Source: an uncultured Eubacteriales bacterium
Lineage (GTDB): Bacteria; Bacillota; Clostridia; Christensenellales; UBA1242
DNA: 42,617 nucleotides
Direction: 5' to 3'
Assembly (NCBI GenBank): GCA_949096025.1
Contig: CARXKP010000006.1
Span: 1-42,617 of the forward strand
Shown: positions 1 to 7,789 of the stretch, piece after piece
How positions within the stretch are numbered: position 1 is the stretch's first letter
Layout of the letters: each line of letters begins with the position of its first letter
Program-made: the position numbers and the translations under genes
The notes under the pieces: generated by a model
Databases searched by the model: none
What the model saw: only the letters and a program-made list of their open reading frames with translations
Told to the model about the DNA's origin: nothing

Positions 1-271
1 AAATAATATTTTTAAAAATTGTAATATAAATTAAATATGCAATTTGTTCTTTAGAATATGTTTTATGAGCAGGATTTGATATTATATCCATTTTTACATA
101 ATTACTTATCATTGCAGAGGTAATCTTAAACTCCTCGAGAGGTGCAAGGCAGTTATTTATATATTTTACAGTTTGCTCTAAAAAAAGCCCCATACTTGGC
201 AGTTCATTATAATGAGGTAATTTAAAATTTAAAATACTTTCTTTAATTTTTTGTTGTTCTTTTTTATTCAT
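1..271 (-). CDS. DUF1836 domain protein, 3' end cut by window edge
   Basis: Ninety codons are visible, from the ATG at 271 to the left edge; the C-terminus lies outside. The frame begins MNKKEQQKIKE and continues with PHYNELPSMGLFLEQ, a segment with SAMISNYVKM and one with YSKEQIAYLIYIT. That order matches DUF1836, a family of small Bacillota proteins with a MerR-like helix-turn-helix and presumed DNA binding. It is divergent from degV. No Shine-Dalgarno sequence precedes the ATG. Instead a TTGACT-17-TATAAT promoter ends six bases before it, so the mRNA is predicted to be leaderless. Family assignment rests on recalled consensus; a regulatory role towards degV is only suggested by the shared intergenic region. 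Confidence 0.8.
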   Translation of the reverse strand, partial: MNKKEQQKIKESILNFKLPHYNELPSMGLFLEQTVKYINNCLAPLEEFKITSAMISNYVKMDIISNPAHKTYSKEQIAYLIYITIFKNII

Positions 272-277
272 ATAGTA

Positions 278-306
278 ATTATAACAATGTCAATAACAAA
301 AGTCAA
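278..306 (-). promoter_or_regulatory. Promoter of the DUF1836 gene (leaderless type)
   Basis: On the minus strand TTGACT (301-306) and TATAAT (278-283) are separated by exactly 17 bases. The -10 box is followed by six bases and then ATG, so the expected +1 is the A of the start codon. Confidence 0.75.
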
Positions 307-349
307 TTAAACAGTTATAAGAATTTTGTTATAAGATATTGAAAAACCG

Positions 350-378
350 TTGACAAGATAATTAATATTTGATATAAT
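350..378 (+). promoter_or_regulatory. degV promoter, consensus sigma-A type
   Basis: TTGACA (350-355), a 17-base spacer and TATAAT (373-378). A leader of about 40 bases follows, with the ribosome site AAGGAGA at 414-420. Two direct copies of TTATAAG (315-321 and 329-335) lie between this -35 and the divergent one and could be an operator. Confidence 0.85.
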
Positions 379-425
379 GCCTAATGCCTAGTTAAAACTA
401 GAAAAATATTTATAAGGAGAAATAT

Positions 426-1274
426 ATGGCAATTAAGATACTGGTAGATTCTGCAAGTGATATAGATGTAAACGAGGCAAAAAATCTTGGAATAGAAATG
501 ATTCCTATGGAAGTTACTTTTGGCGACGAAGAATATTTAGATGGTGTAAATTTAAGCCATAAAGAATTTTTTGAAAAACTTATTGAAACAAACATATTTC
601 CAAAGACCAGCCAAATTAACGAATATCGTTTCAATGAAAAGTTTGAAGAGATGACAAAAGACGGAAGCGAAGTTCTTTGTATTACAATGTCATCAAAACT
701 AAGTGGAACATTTAATAGTGCAAAAGAGGCATCTAAAAAATATAATGATAAAGTAGTTGTTATTGACAGTAATAATGTTTGCATTGGCGAGCGAATATTA
801 ATTTTTTATGCTATTAGATTATTAAAACAAAACATATCATTAAAAAAAATTGTAGATAATATAGAAGAAAAAAAGAATAAAATTCAACTAGTAGCACTTC
901 TTAACACCTTAAAATATCTACAGAAAGGCGGAAGAATCTCTATGGTTAAGGCATTTGCCGGTGAACTTATGAGTTTAAAACCTGTTGTTTCTGTTATAGA
1001 CGGAGAAGTAAAATTGACAGGAAAGGCTATAGGCTCTAAAAAAGGCAATAACCTTCTTATGCAGATGATTGCACAAAAAGCAATAGACTTTGATATGCCT
1101 TATGTAGTAGGATATTCTGGACTTGAGGATTCTCTCTTGAAAAAATACTTAGAAGATAGTAAATCAATATGGGAAGAAAAAGCAGAAACAATTCCTAGCT
1201 TTTCTATAGGAAGTACTATCGGAACACACGTAGGGCCGGGCGCAATAGCGGTTGCCTACTTTAGTAAAGATTAA
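426..1274 (+). CDS. degV: DegV family protein (FakB-like fatty-acid binding)
   Basis: A 282-aa protein, the usual DegV length. DegV/FakB proteins bind a fatty acid and, with the kinase FakA, present its acyl phosphate for phospholipid synthesis in the cytoplasm. Family marks visible are VDSASDI near residue 8, the Y-x-D-G-V-N segment after FGDEE, PKTSQ, TMSSKLSGTFNSA with the small-residue lipid-binding loop, LKYLQKGGRIS, and a C-terminal GSTIGTHVGPGAIAVAY. A good Shine-Dalgarno site and a consensus promoter fix the start. No FakA gene is present in the window. The gene ends at a bidirectional terminator shared with the convergent CYTH gene. Fatty-acid binding is inferred from the family. Confidence 0.9.
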   Translation: MAIKILVDSASDIDVNEAKNLGIEMIPMEVTFGDEEYLDGVNLSHKEFFEKLIETNIFPKTSQINEYRFNEKFEEMTKDGSEVLCITMSSKLSGTFNSAKEASKKYNDKVVVIDSNNVCIGERILIFYAIRLLKQNISLKKIVDNIEEKKNKIQLVALLNTLKYLQKGGRISMVKAFAGELMSLKPVVSVIDGEVKLTGKAIGSKKGNNLLMQMIAQKAIDFDMPYVVGYSGLEDSLLKKYLEDSKSIWEEKAETIPSFSIGSTIGTHVGPGAIAVAYFSKD

Positions 1275-1404
1275 TCAAAAATTTGACAAATATAAGAAAT
1301 CTTTAATTTCGTTTTCCCCTTCTTAAACTTCTATTTTGGTTTTTATATTTTTCAGATTTTTAATTAATAAAATGATAATGCTTGAAAAATTTTTCTTGCT
1401 TATC

Positions 1405-1456
1405 AAAAAAGCACTTGCGAAATATTGCTTCACACTTCAATCGCAAGTGCTTTTTT
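1405..1456. terminator. Bidirectional intrinsic terminator, degV / CYTH
   Basis: AAAGCACTTGCGA (1408-1420) pairs perfectly with TCGCAAGTGCTTT (1441-1453) across a 20-base loop. It is flanked by an A tract and a T tract, so it works in both directions between the convergent genes. Confidence 0.85.
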
Positions 1457-1457
1457 A

Positions 1458-1991
1458 TTAAAATTTTAATAATTTTATATTTAAAATGTCTATATCATAA
1501 ATCTTATTATAGATGTCTGTAACATCCATTGTAATTGCTTTTGAATAATCAAGTTCGAGCAGACTTGCTACCTTTTTAATCTCCTCTTCACTCTCACCTT
1601 CAATTTCAAGATACGGTGGTATTAAAGGCCAAAAGTCTATATCAATCTCTACACCATTTAAAAGAAATTGATGTCTTTTATTCTCCTGATAATTTCTTTC
1701 TTGCAACCCTATTTTTCGCAAGATGAGGGCAGTTTCATCAAAATCATTAACTTCGATTTCAAGTTCTTTCGTTCCATCTATCTTATCAGTCAAAATTTCT
1801 TTAACGGTAAGAGTTGTTTTTTCTCCATTATTGCGAAGTCTGAGCCAAGAGTTTTCTTTCTTTGGAATTAAATCATAGGTATTTCTCTTTTGCTTCCAAT
1901 TTCCAATTTCTTTGGCACCTAGTGCGTTTAGTTTATCTTCAATCCCTTTAACATTTATCTCTAAAAATCTAACTTCAAATTCAGTTTTCAT
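1458..1991 (-). CDS. CYTH domain protein (class IV adenylate cyclase-like)
   Basis: A 177-aa protein of the CYTH/triphosphate tunnel family, which acts on triphosphorylated substrates (class IV adenylate cyclases, thiamine triphosphatases, inorganic triphosphatases). The N-terminal signature is EFEVR (residues 4-8), an ExExR form of the usual ExExK. Further charged strand motifs follow: WLRLRNNGEKTTLTVKE, GTKELEIEVNDFD, KRHQFLLNGVEIDID and PPYLEIEGESEEE, as in the bacterial class IV cyclase subgroup. It is probably the last gene of the lon-helD operon, 8 bases after helD, with ribosome site AGAGGG. Whether it makes cAMP or hydrolyses a triphosphate cannot be read from the sequence. Confidence 0.85.
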   Translation of the reverse strand: MKTEFEVRFLEINVKGIEDKLNALGAKEIGNWKQKRNTYDLIPKKENSWLRLRNNGEKTTLTVKEILTDKIDGTKELEIEVNDFDETALILRKIGLQERNYQENKRHQFLLNGVEIDIDFWPLIPPYLEIEGESEEEIKKVASLLELDYSKAITMDVTDIYNKIYDIDILNIKLLKF

Positions 1992-1999
1992 TTTTCCCT

Positions 2000-4099
2000 C
2001 TAATTTTCAAACACAGGCTTTAATGCCTCTGTTGGTTCACCTTTTGACATAATTATCATATTATGCATTGCTCTTGTAAGTCCAACATACAGTAGTCTCA
2101 TATCGTGACCACTATTTTTATCAAAATTGTCTTTTGAAACATCGTTTAATATAACACTATCAAATTCAAGACCTTTCGCCTCTTGAATAGTAAGAAGTAC
2201 CACTCCCTCTATTTGATTATTCTTTTCATTTAAGAGTTTACTTTTAACTCCATTTGACAAAAGCACTTCATTTATTCTTTCACATTCTTTATTACTTTTA
2301 CAAAGAACTGCAACTGTGCTATATTTCTTCGCCTCTTCCCCTACAACATCTAAAATTTGTTGGTTAAAACACTTAGCATCATATTTTATAGCACGAACTT
2401 TATCTCCGTGTCTAATAACAGAGTTGCTCTTTACAAGATTTGTGACATTCCCAACAAGATTTGCTATATCCATAATTTCAATGGTGGTACGATAACTTTT
2501 GATAAGCTCGTAATAACTATTGTTTCCTTTAAAAATATTTTCAGAAACTTCATTCCAGTCATTTATTGAACTATAACTGAATATTGCTTGGTTCATATCT
2601 CCATAAAGATCAAAAACCGCATTTTTAAATAATTTTTTAATGACATAAAAATGAAACAAGCCAAAATCCTGTGCTTCATCTATTACAACATTGCAGATAT
2701 TATCAAAACTATCACAAAGATAAAGTTTGCTTGCAAGATAAATAAAGGCAGGTATATCTTCAAAAGTAATTTCTCCTTTCTTTAATAGCCTTAGGCTATC
2801 TTCAGAAAGTTCTTTGTATTTATCAAAATTTTTTAGACTTTGCAAAAATTTTTTATAGATTTCTATAACTGAGAAATTTTTTGTCTTTGTCTGCTTTTTA
2901 AAAAATGATGTTCCACCCTTTTCAAATAGTCTATTTAAATCCCACTTTTCTTGAAGAGAAATATCTACATCGCTCTCTTTTGCCCTTTCTAAAAGTCTTT
3001 CTAAAAGTTGTTCTCGATAATCAATATGCTTTAATTTATTTGCAACATTTTCGCACATTTTTAGTAAGTCAGTTTGGATATTCCCTGACTTAATCCCCTT
3101 AAAAGTGTTATAGAGTTCATCACGAGAATATAACTCAATTCCTCGGTAGGTGTATCTTTCAGGGATATAATTTTTTTCTTCTTTTGCCCAAAACTCGTCA
3201 AGAAGATTTTTATAATCAAGGCTAGTTTTTAGTTTTAGATACCACTTAGCCTCTTCTCCTTCGGCTATCTTTCTTAAAGTTTCATTCTTATTTAATATCT
3301 TAAACTTTTCTTTTACAAGAATAGATGTAAGTTCTTCAATCGTAAGTTGTGACACATTGCCAGTATCTAGTTCTGGGAGTACCTGAGAAATATAATTTAA
3401 AAATAGATTATTTGGAGCAATAATCATAAAGTCGCTTGTTGAATCAAATTTCCTCATTTGGTAGATAAGATAGGAAAGTCTATGTAATGCCACCGTTGTC
3501 TTTCCACTTCCTGCAACACCCTGAACTATGATGTTTGACTTGGGTGCACGAATAATCTCATTTTGCTCCCTTTGAATAGTTGCAACAATCGACTTAAGTC
3601 TTTTATCAGCTGATACAGTCAGATATGGTTTAAGAAGTTCATCATTCGTCATTGAGTCGCTGTCTGTATAATCTTTCAAAAAACAATTTTCAATATTTGT
3701 ATGTCTTTTAAGTTTAAGTTCTCCCTCTTTCACTCCTTCTGGAGAATGATAAGATGCTCTACCAACTTCACTATTATAATATAAAGAAGCAACAGGTGCA
3801 CGCCAATCAACTACAATTTCATTGCTGAATTTATCTTGAAACCCAACCTTTCCAATGTACATAACATCATCTGTCGCTTCTTTATCGTCTTTATAAATAA
3901 TCTTAGCAAAGTATGGTGAACTATAATGTTTTTTTATATTAAAGTACTCTCTATCATAAATTTCGTTAACTGTCTTAGCCATATCTAAGTCACTCATACG
4001 CTTTACGCTTTCGAGTTTATCTACAACAAATTGTTTTCGCTCGTCAAGTTGTTGTAGCACTTGCTTTAAATGTAATCTTTCATTTTCAAGTTCTGACAT
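2000..4099 (-). CDS. helD: HelD-type UvrD/Rep superfamily 1 helicase
   Basis: A 699-aa protein. HelD binds stalled RNA polymerase and recycles it from DNA using ATP. Visible are an N-terminal coiled-coil arm (residues 1-60), the HelD-specific YIGKVGFQD...VVDWRAPVASLYY segment (about 81-108), a Q-like motif IQREQNEIIR (175-184), Walker A GVAGSGKTT (194-202), Walker B VVIDEAQDF in the second half, and a C-terminal VGLTRAMHNM motif VI. Length fits the Bacillota type (about 700-770 aa). The start is set by AAAGGAG upstream of the ATG at 4099. The helicase superfamily is certain; assignment to HelD rather than another UvrD-like enzyme is strong. Confidence 0.92.
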   Translation of the reverse strand: MSELENERLHLKQVLQQLDERKQFVVDKLESVKRMSDLDMAKTVNEIYDREYFNIKKHYSSPYFAKIIYKDDKEATDDVMYIGKVGFQDKFSNEIVVDWRAPVASLYYNSEVGRASYHSPEGVKEGELKLKRHTNIENCFLKDYTDSDSMTNDELLKPYLTVSADKRLKSIVATIQREQNEIIRAPKSNIIVQGVAGSGKTTVALHRLSYLIYQMRKFDSTSDFMIIAPNNLFLNYISQVLPELDTGNVSQLTIEELTSILVKEKFKILNKNETLRKIAEGEEAKWYLKLKTSLDYKNLLDEFWAKEEKNYIPERYTYRGIELYSRDELYNTFKGIKSGNIQTDLLKMCENVANKLKHIDYREQLLERLLERAKESDVDISLQEKWDLNRLFEKGGTSFFKKQTKTKNFSVIEIYKKFLQSLKNFDKYKELSEDSLRLLKKGEITFEDIPAFIYLASKLYLCDSFDNICNVVIDEAQDFGLFHFYVIKKLFKNAVFDLYGDMNQAIFSYSSINDWNEVSENIFKGNNSYYELIKSYRTTIEIMDIANLVGNVTNLVKSNSVIRHGDKVRAIKYDAKCFNQQILDVVGEEAKKYSTVAVLCKSNKECERINEVLLSNGVKSKLLNEKNNQIEGVVLLTIQEAKGLEFDSVILNDVSKDNFDKNSGHDMRLLYVGLTRAMHNMIIMSKGEPTEALKPVFEN

Positions 4100-4174
4100 A
4101 TCGCTCCTTTAAAAAACAAAATTTATGTTTATCTTACTACATTTAATACTTTTTGTCAATAGTAAAAATAATTA

Positions 4175-4924
4175 TTAATAGAGATAACTATCGTTTTGTA
4201 ATAAATCTATGTTTTCTGCTAGCTTAAAACCATAATAATTTATATAATATAAAAGTTCATTATTGTTATCTAAATGCATTGAATAAACTTGCCCTCTTTT
4301 TTCTTCAGGAATTGCCTGTGCTAGCCGATGAATATTACAATGAACATTACCTTCATATTCTGCAAAACAGGTATCACAATAAAATTCATCTCCCTCTCGA
4401 AGTGCATTGCCTACGGCTTTAATATATTCAAAGTCGTTTGTATCACCTGAAAAATAAATCTTCTTACCGTCCGCCATAGTAATATTAATTGCGTAAGAGG
4501 CAGTGATTTTATTATCGTGAGATACCTTATTATATTTTAATGATTTAATGCCCCAAAATTCATTTTCAAGATTTTCTCCGCAAAAAGAATAAAAATTTTT
4601 ATTTGTGCCTGAAAATTGAAGAAAGGTGGCAAGTTCTTTATCTTTTAAAGGATAATCGCTTGCAACTATTCTTGGTACAATTCCTTTTGCATAAAAAGAA
4701 TAATAAATAAAACTTGATAATGAGCCTGCGTGGTCACCGTGTAAATGAGTATTTGCAATATAAATTTTATTTACTCCATCTAGAAGTTTTGATTTAATTA
4801 TCCTTTCCATTACAGTTTCACCGCAATCAAGAAGTAAAAACTTATCGCCTTCACGATAAAAGGCACTTGTATTACCATTTGTTACATTAAAAGCACTTCC
4901 ATTACCAATAAAATTAAGAAGCAT
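4175..4924 (-). CDS. MBL-fold metallo-hydrolase, RNase Z-like
   Basis: A 249-aa metallo-beta-lactamase fold enzyme. The metal signature THLHGDHAGS gives His60, His62, Asp64 and His65. Other ligands or strand motifs are LLLDCGET near 31-37, YFSGDTND, the YCDTCFAEYEGNVHCN segment and SMHLDNN near the C-terminus. The overall layout, with GNGSAFNVTNGNTSAFY at the N-terminus, resembles RNase Z and related phosphodiesterases, but the substrate cannot be assigned. The ribosome site TAGGAGGG precedes the ATG. It sits 40 bases after the uridylyltransferase gene and 75 bases before helD in the same probable operon. Confidence 0.85.
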   Translation of the reverse strand: MLLNFIGNGSAFNVTNGNTSAFYREGDKFLLLDCGETVMERIIKSKLLDGVNKIYIANTHLHGDHAGSLSSFIYYSFYAKGIVPRIVASDYPLKDKELATFLQFSGTNKNFYSFCGENLENEFWGIKSLKYNKVSHDNKITASYAINITMADGKKIYFSGDTNDFEYIKAVGNALREGDEFYCDTCFAEYEGNVHCNIHRLAQAIPEEKRGQVYSMHLDNNNELLYYINYYGFKLAENIDLLQNDSYLY

Positions 4925-4964
4925 TTTCCCTCCTAAAAATCAATATTAATAAAATTTAACAAAA

Positions 4965-6176
4965 TTAAATTGAAAATCCATTTTTTTGAAGTAGTTCTCT
5001 TGCACTGTCTACACTATCAACACCTGTGCGGTTTTTAACAGGTGCAAACTCCTTCTCTCTTTCAACTTCATAAGGTAAACACTGTCCCATTAGTCTTACA
5101 AGGTCAAGAATTAGCGTTTCATATTTATAGGCGTTTTCCCTTTCTGGAATAACTTTTTCACCATTTTCATCAATATACTCCACCTTCTTTTTCACTATGT
5201 GAAGTGGAATATTTTTTGATGCTATCTCTTTAAGTCTATTTACATTGAATAGATAATTTAATATTACACCATACTTATAAACTAGTTCTCCATCAATTTT
5301 CTCATTCGCCATTTCAGAAGAAAGTTCATAGTATTCAACAACGTGAGGCCTGCCACCTTTTAAGCAAAGCACTCCAACCTTTTCTTCAGGACAAGTTTTC
5401 TTAACAACTTTTGATCCACACTGACAGTTGTTTGCGATAGTCGCACCAACAAAAAGCGGATCAGCAATATGTTGAAGCACATTGTCCACAGAAAAAACAT
5501 TGAACCATTCTACTTTTCGCTCTTCCATTTTATCGAGAAGTCCCGCTCTTACAAGAGAAGAAAACCATCCGCCATTTCCATTTGGAGAAAGTGCAATTTT
5601 TCCCTTCTCTTCAAGTAACACTCTGCCTTCAAAGTCAGTTGCGGGAGCCATATCTTGAACATAGAAATAAATATCCTCTTTTGGATAACCAAAATAATTA
5701 TGCCTTGCAAAAAATTCTCTAGTTACACTATCATTCTTCTCACTAGTCATAATAAGCAGAGGAACTTTTCCATTTGTATCCTTACATACTTTCTTTAGAT
5801 TTTCTATATGAAATTCAAAAATATACTTAGTTGCATTTATCCCTATATCAAACATTCCTTTTGGAAGAGATGAGCCAAGTCTAGTTCCCTGCCCACCTGC
5901 AAGAAGTACAGCCGCCACCTTACCTGATTTTAACTGCTCACTTCCGATTTTGAAAAACATTTCGCTATTTTTTCTTATTTCTTGGCAACTCACACCTTCA
6001 ATAGGTTCTATTTCTCCTTCTTCATCAGCTTCTTCTGGAGATATTGAATTCCAATCAATATTTTCAATTTGATTAAGTAAAACTGACTTCTCTTTATCAT
6101 CAAGTTTATCATAAAATCGTAGTAATTGAATTTGACCTTTCTCTTCTAATAGTTGTTTTATTTCTATATATTCCAT
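4965..6176 (-). CDS. UDPGP-family uridylyltransferase (UDP-N-acetylhexosamine pyrophosphorylase-like)
   Basis: A 403-aa nucleotidyltransferase of the eukaryotic-like UDPGP family (UTP + sugar-1-phosphate to UDP-sugar + pyrophosphate), not the GlmU type. The nucleotide-binding signature LLAGGQGTRLGSSLPKG covers residues 91-107. The motifs PLLIMTSEKND, SPNGNGGWFSSL and FNVFSVDNVL follow in the order seen in AGX/UAP enzymes, and KKKVEYIDENGE near the C-terminus matches that subgroup. It is shorter than eukaryotic UAP (about 480-520 aa) but typical of bacterial members. The natural sugar is unknown; GlcNAc-1-P is the best guess. It lies in the lon operon. Confidence 0.85.
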   Translation of the reverse strand: MEYIEIKQLLEEKGQIQLLRFYDKLDDKEKSVLLNQIENIDWNSISPEEADEEGEIEPIEGVSCQEIRKNSEMFFKIGSEQLKSGKVAAVLLAGGQGTRLGSSLPKGMFDIGINATKYIFEFHIENLKKVCKDTNGKVPLLIMTSEKNDSVTREFFARHNYFGYPKEDIYFYVQDMAPATDFEGRVLLEEKGKIALSPNGNGGWFSSLVRAGLLDKMEERKVEWFNVFSVDNVLQHIADPLFVGATIANNCQCGSKVVKKTCPEEKVGVLCLKGGRPHVVEYYELSSEMANEKIDGELVYKYGVILNYLFNVNRLKEIASKNIPLHIVKKKVEYIDENGEKVIPERENAYKYETLILDLVRLMGQCLPYEVEREKEFAPVKNRTGVDSVDSARELLQKNGFSI

Positions 6177-6226
6177 ATATCCTCTAAATTATAAATCTTA
6201 AATTATTCTTTTTCTACAAGAAAAAT

Positions 6227-7780
6227 TTAGTTAAAAAACTCCCAAGTCTTTAGAACTTTTCTAATTTCTTGTTTATTTTCGTCAGTTACATTTACTATAA
6301 CCTCGCCTACAACATCAGTATTTAGTTTAACATAATAATGTTCAGTCTGTCCGCCACCAGGATTATTCATTATAATCTTTTTTACACCTTTACCTGGTAC
6401 AAACTCAACAACTTCCTCTTTATAAATATCTTGTGCTGAAGCCTTATATACCTCAATAGCACCGTCTACAATTTTCTCAAATTGAGCATCTGTTTCAAAG
6501 GCAGAAACCGCTCTAATACTAATATGAGAATTGCTGTCAACAGCAGATTGAAGTTCAATAATATTATCGCCCTTTACCTCTGAATTTTGATACGTCTTAT
6601 TTACCTCAAAATGGAAACCATATTTAAAATTAACTACAAGTCTATTTTCTGTAAGAACATTTACCTCAACCATTTTTGCATCAACTTCACCAGTTCCCCA
6701 AACAGAGTTAATTGCGATAAGGTTTCGTTTTGCTTCCTCTCTTAATGAAACATTTATCTCTTTATTTCTTAATAGTAAATCATATAAATTCATACTAAAT
6801 GAAACGGCATCTCTGCTTGGAAAGACTTTAAGTTGTTTACTTGTAAAGTATTCAAAAGATTTTTTAAATGATGGGCGAGGAACTTGCTTAAAGCCATATT
6901 TATTTTGAATGTATCCAAGTTCTCCGTCTACAAACTTAATACAAGAATCACTTGAGTCAAAATTAAGTGACCAAGATAGATAATGTACAGCAGCCTCAAT
7001 ATTCCCCTCTTCAATAGCTAGCCAAGCATAAGAACGAATGTATTTTGCAAATTGAGTAGAATTCCAAATATATGGATACATTTTTTCAAGTTGTTTTTTG
7101 CAAGAAACAAAATCACGTCTTGCTTTGTAAAGTTCTGCAACCTCATTCATATTTGGCACATCGTAAGGAGAGAGTTTGAGTATTTCATCAGCAACCTCAA
7201 ATGCTCTATCATCATTCATTTCAATAAGAGCAAAAAGTTTGCGTTGTAAAAGTGACGCCTCTTGATTTTTCACCCATTCAAACTTTTGACCAGGATTTTG
7301 AAATTGATAGTATAACATATCAAACATATGCCCAAATTGGAAGCATTTTCCTTTTGCTCCCTCTCGTGGCATTTTATATTTCTCAATATTACTATCAACA
7401 AGTTCAACAATCTCTTGCCATTTTTTTTCATCGCGAAGCGAAGCAATTTTAATAAAAATATCATTCTTTCGCTGTTCTTTAACATAATTAATATAAACTT
7501 TACATTTTTCAATTAAGCCTTGTTCATTGTAGGGTTCAAGTTCACTCCAAATTATGCCGTCATCTTCAACCCTGCCTTCAACAAATCCTCCACATACACC
7601 GAATGACCAAGTATCACTCCCTTTCTTTTTGAATTTTAAAACAACAAAGCCCTGTCCCTCAAAATCAAAAATTCTATCAATTTCAATCTTTTCTGGCTTT
7701 TCGCCGAGTTCGTTTGGATGAGCAAGCCAACCTACCATATGGTCAACAGCATATTGTTGTTGAGCAACTGTTAAAATCAT
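6227..7780 (-). CDS. Uncharacterised protein downstream of lon, TPR-like middle
   Basis: A 517-aa protein that I do not recognise. No signal peptide or membrane segment is visible. Residues 1-85 look like a beta-rich domain (FVVLKFKKKGSDTWSFGVCGG). Residues about 100-290 are helical with repeat-like segments (KLFALIEMNDDRAFEVADEIL, EEGNIEAAVHYLSWSLNFD) that resemble tetratricopeptide repeats. Residues 350-517 look beta-rich again. Its ATG lies 9 bases after the lon stop with an excellent AGGAGG site, so the two proteins are probably made together. A partner, adaptor or substrate-handling role for Lon is an inference from position only. Confidence 0.7.
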   Translation of the reverse strand: MILTVAQQQYAVDHMVGWLAHPNELGEKPEKIEIDRIFDFEGQGFVVLKFKKKGSDTWSFGVCGGFVEGRVEDDGIIWSELEPYNEQGLIEKCKVYINYVKEQRKNDIFIKIASLRDEKKWQEIVELVDSNIEKYKMPREGAKGKCFQFGHMFDMLYYQFQNPGQKFEWVKNQEASLLQRKLFALIEMNDDRAFEVADEILKLSPYDVPNMNEVAELYKARRDFVSCKKQLEKMYPYIWNSTQFAKYIRSYAWLAIEEGNIEAAVHYLSWSLNFDSSDSCIKFVDGELGYIQNKYGFKQVPRPSFKKSFEYFTSKQLKVFPSRDAVSFSMNLYDLLLRNKEINVSLREEAKRNLIAINSVWGTGEVDAKMVEVNVLTENRLVVNFKYGFHFEVNKTYQNSEVKGDNIIELQSAVDSNSHISIRAVSAFETDAQFEKIVDGAIEVYKASAQDIYKEEVVEFVPGKGVKKIIMNNPGGGQTEHYYVKLNTDVVGEVIVNVTDENKQEIRKVLKTWEFFN

Positions 7781-7789
7781 AATTTCCTC

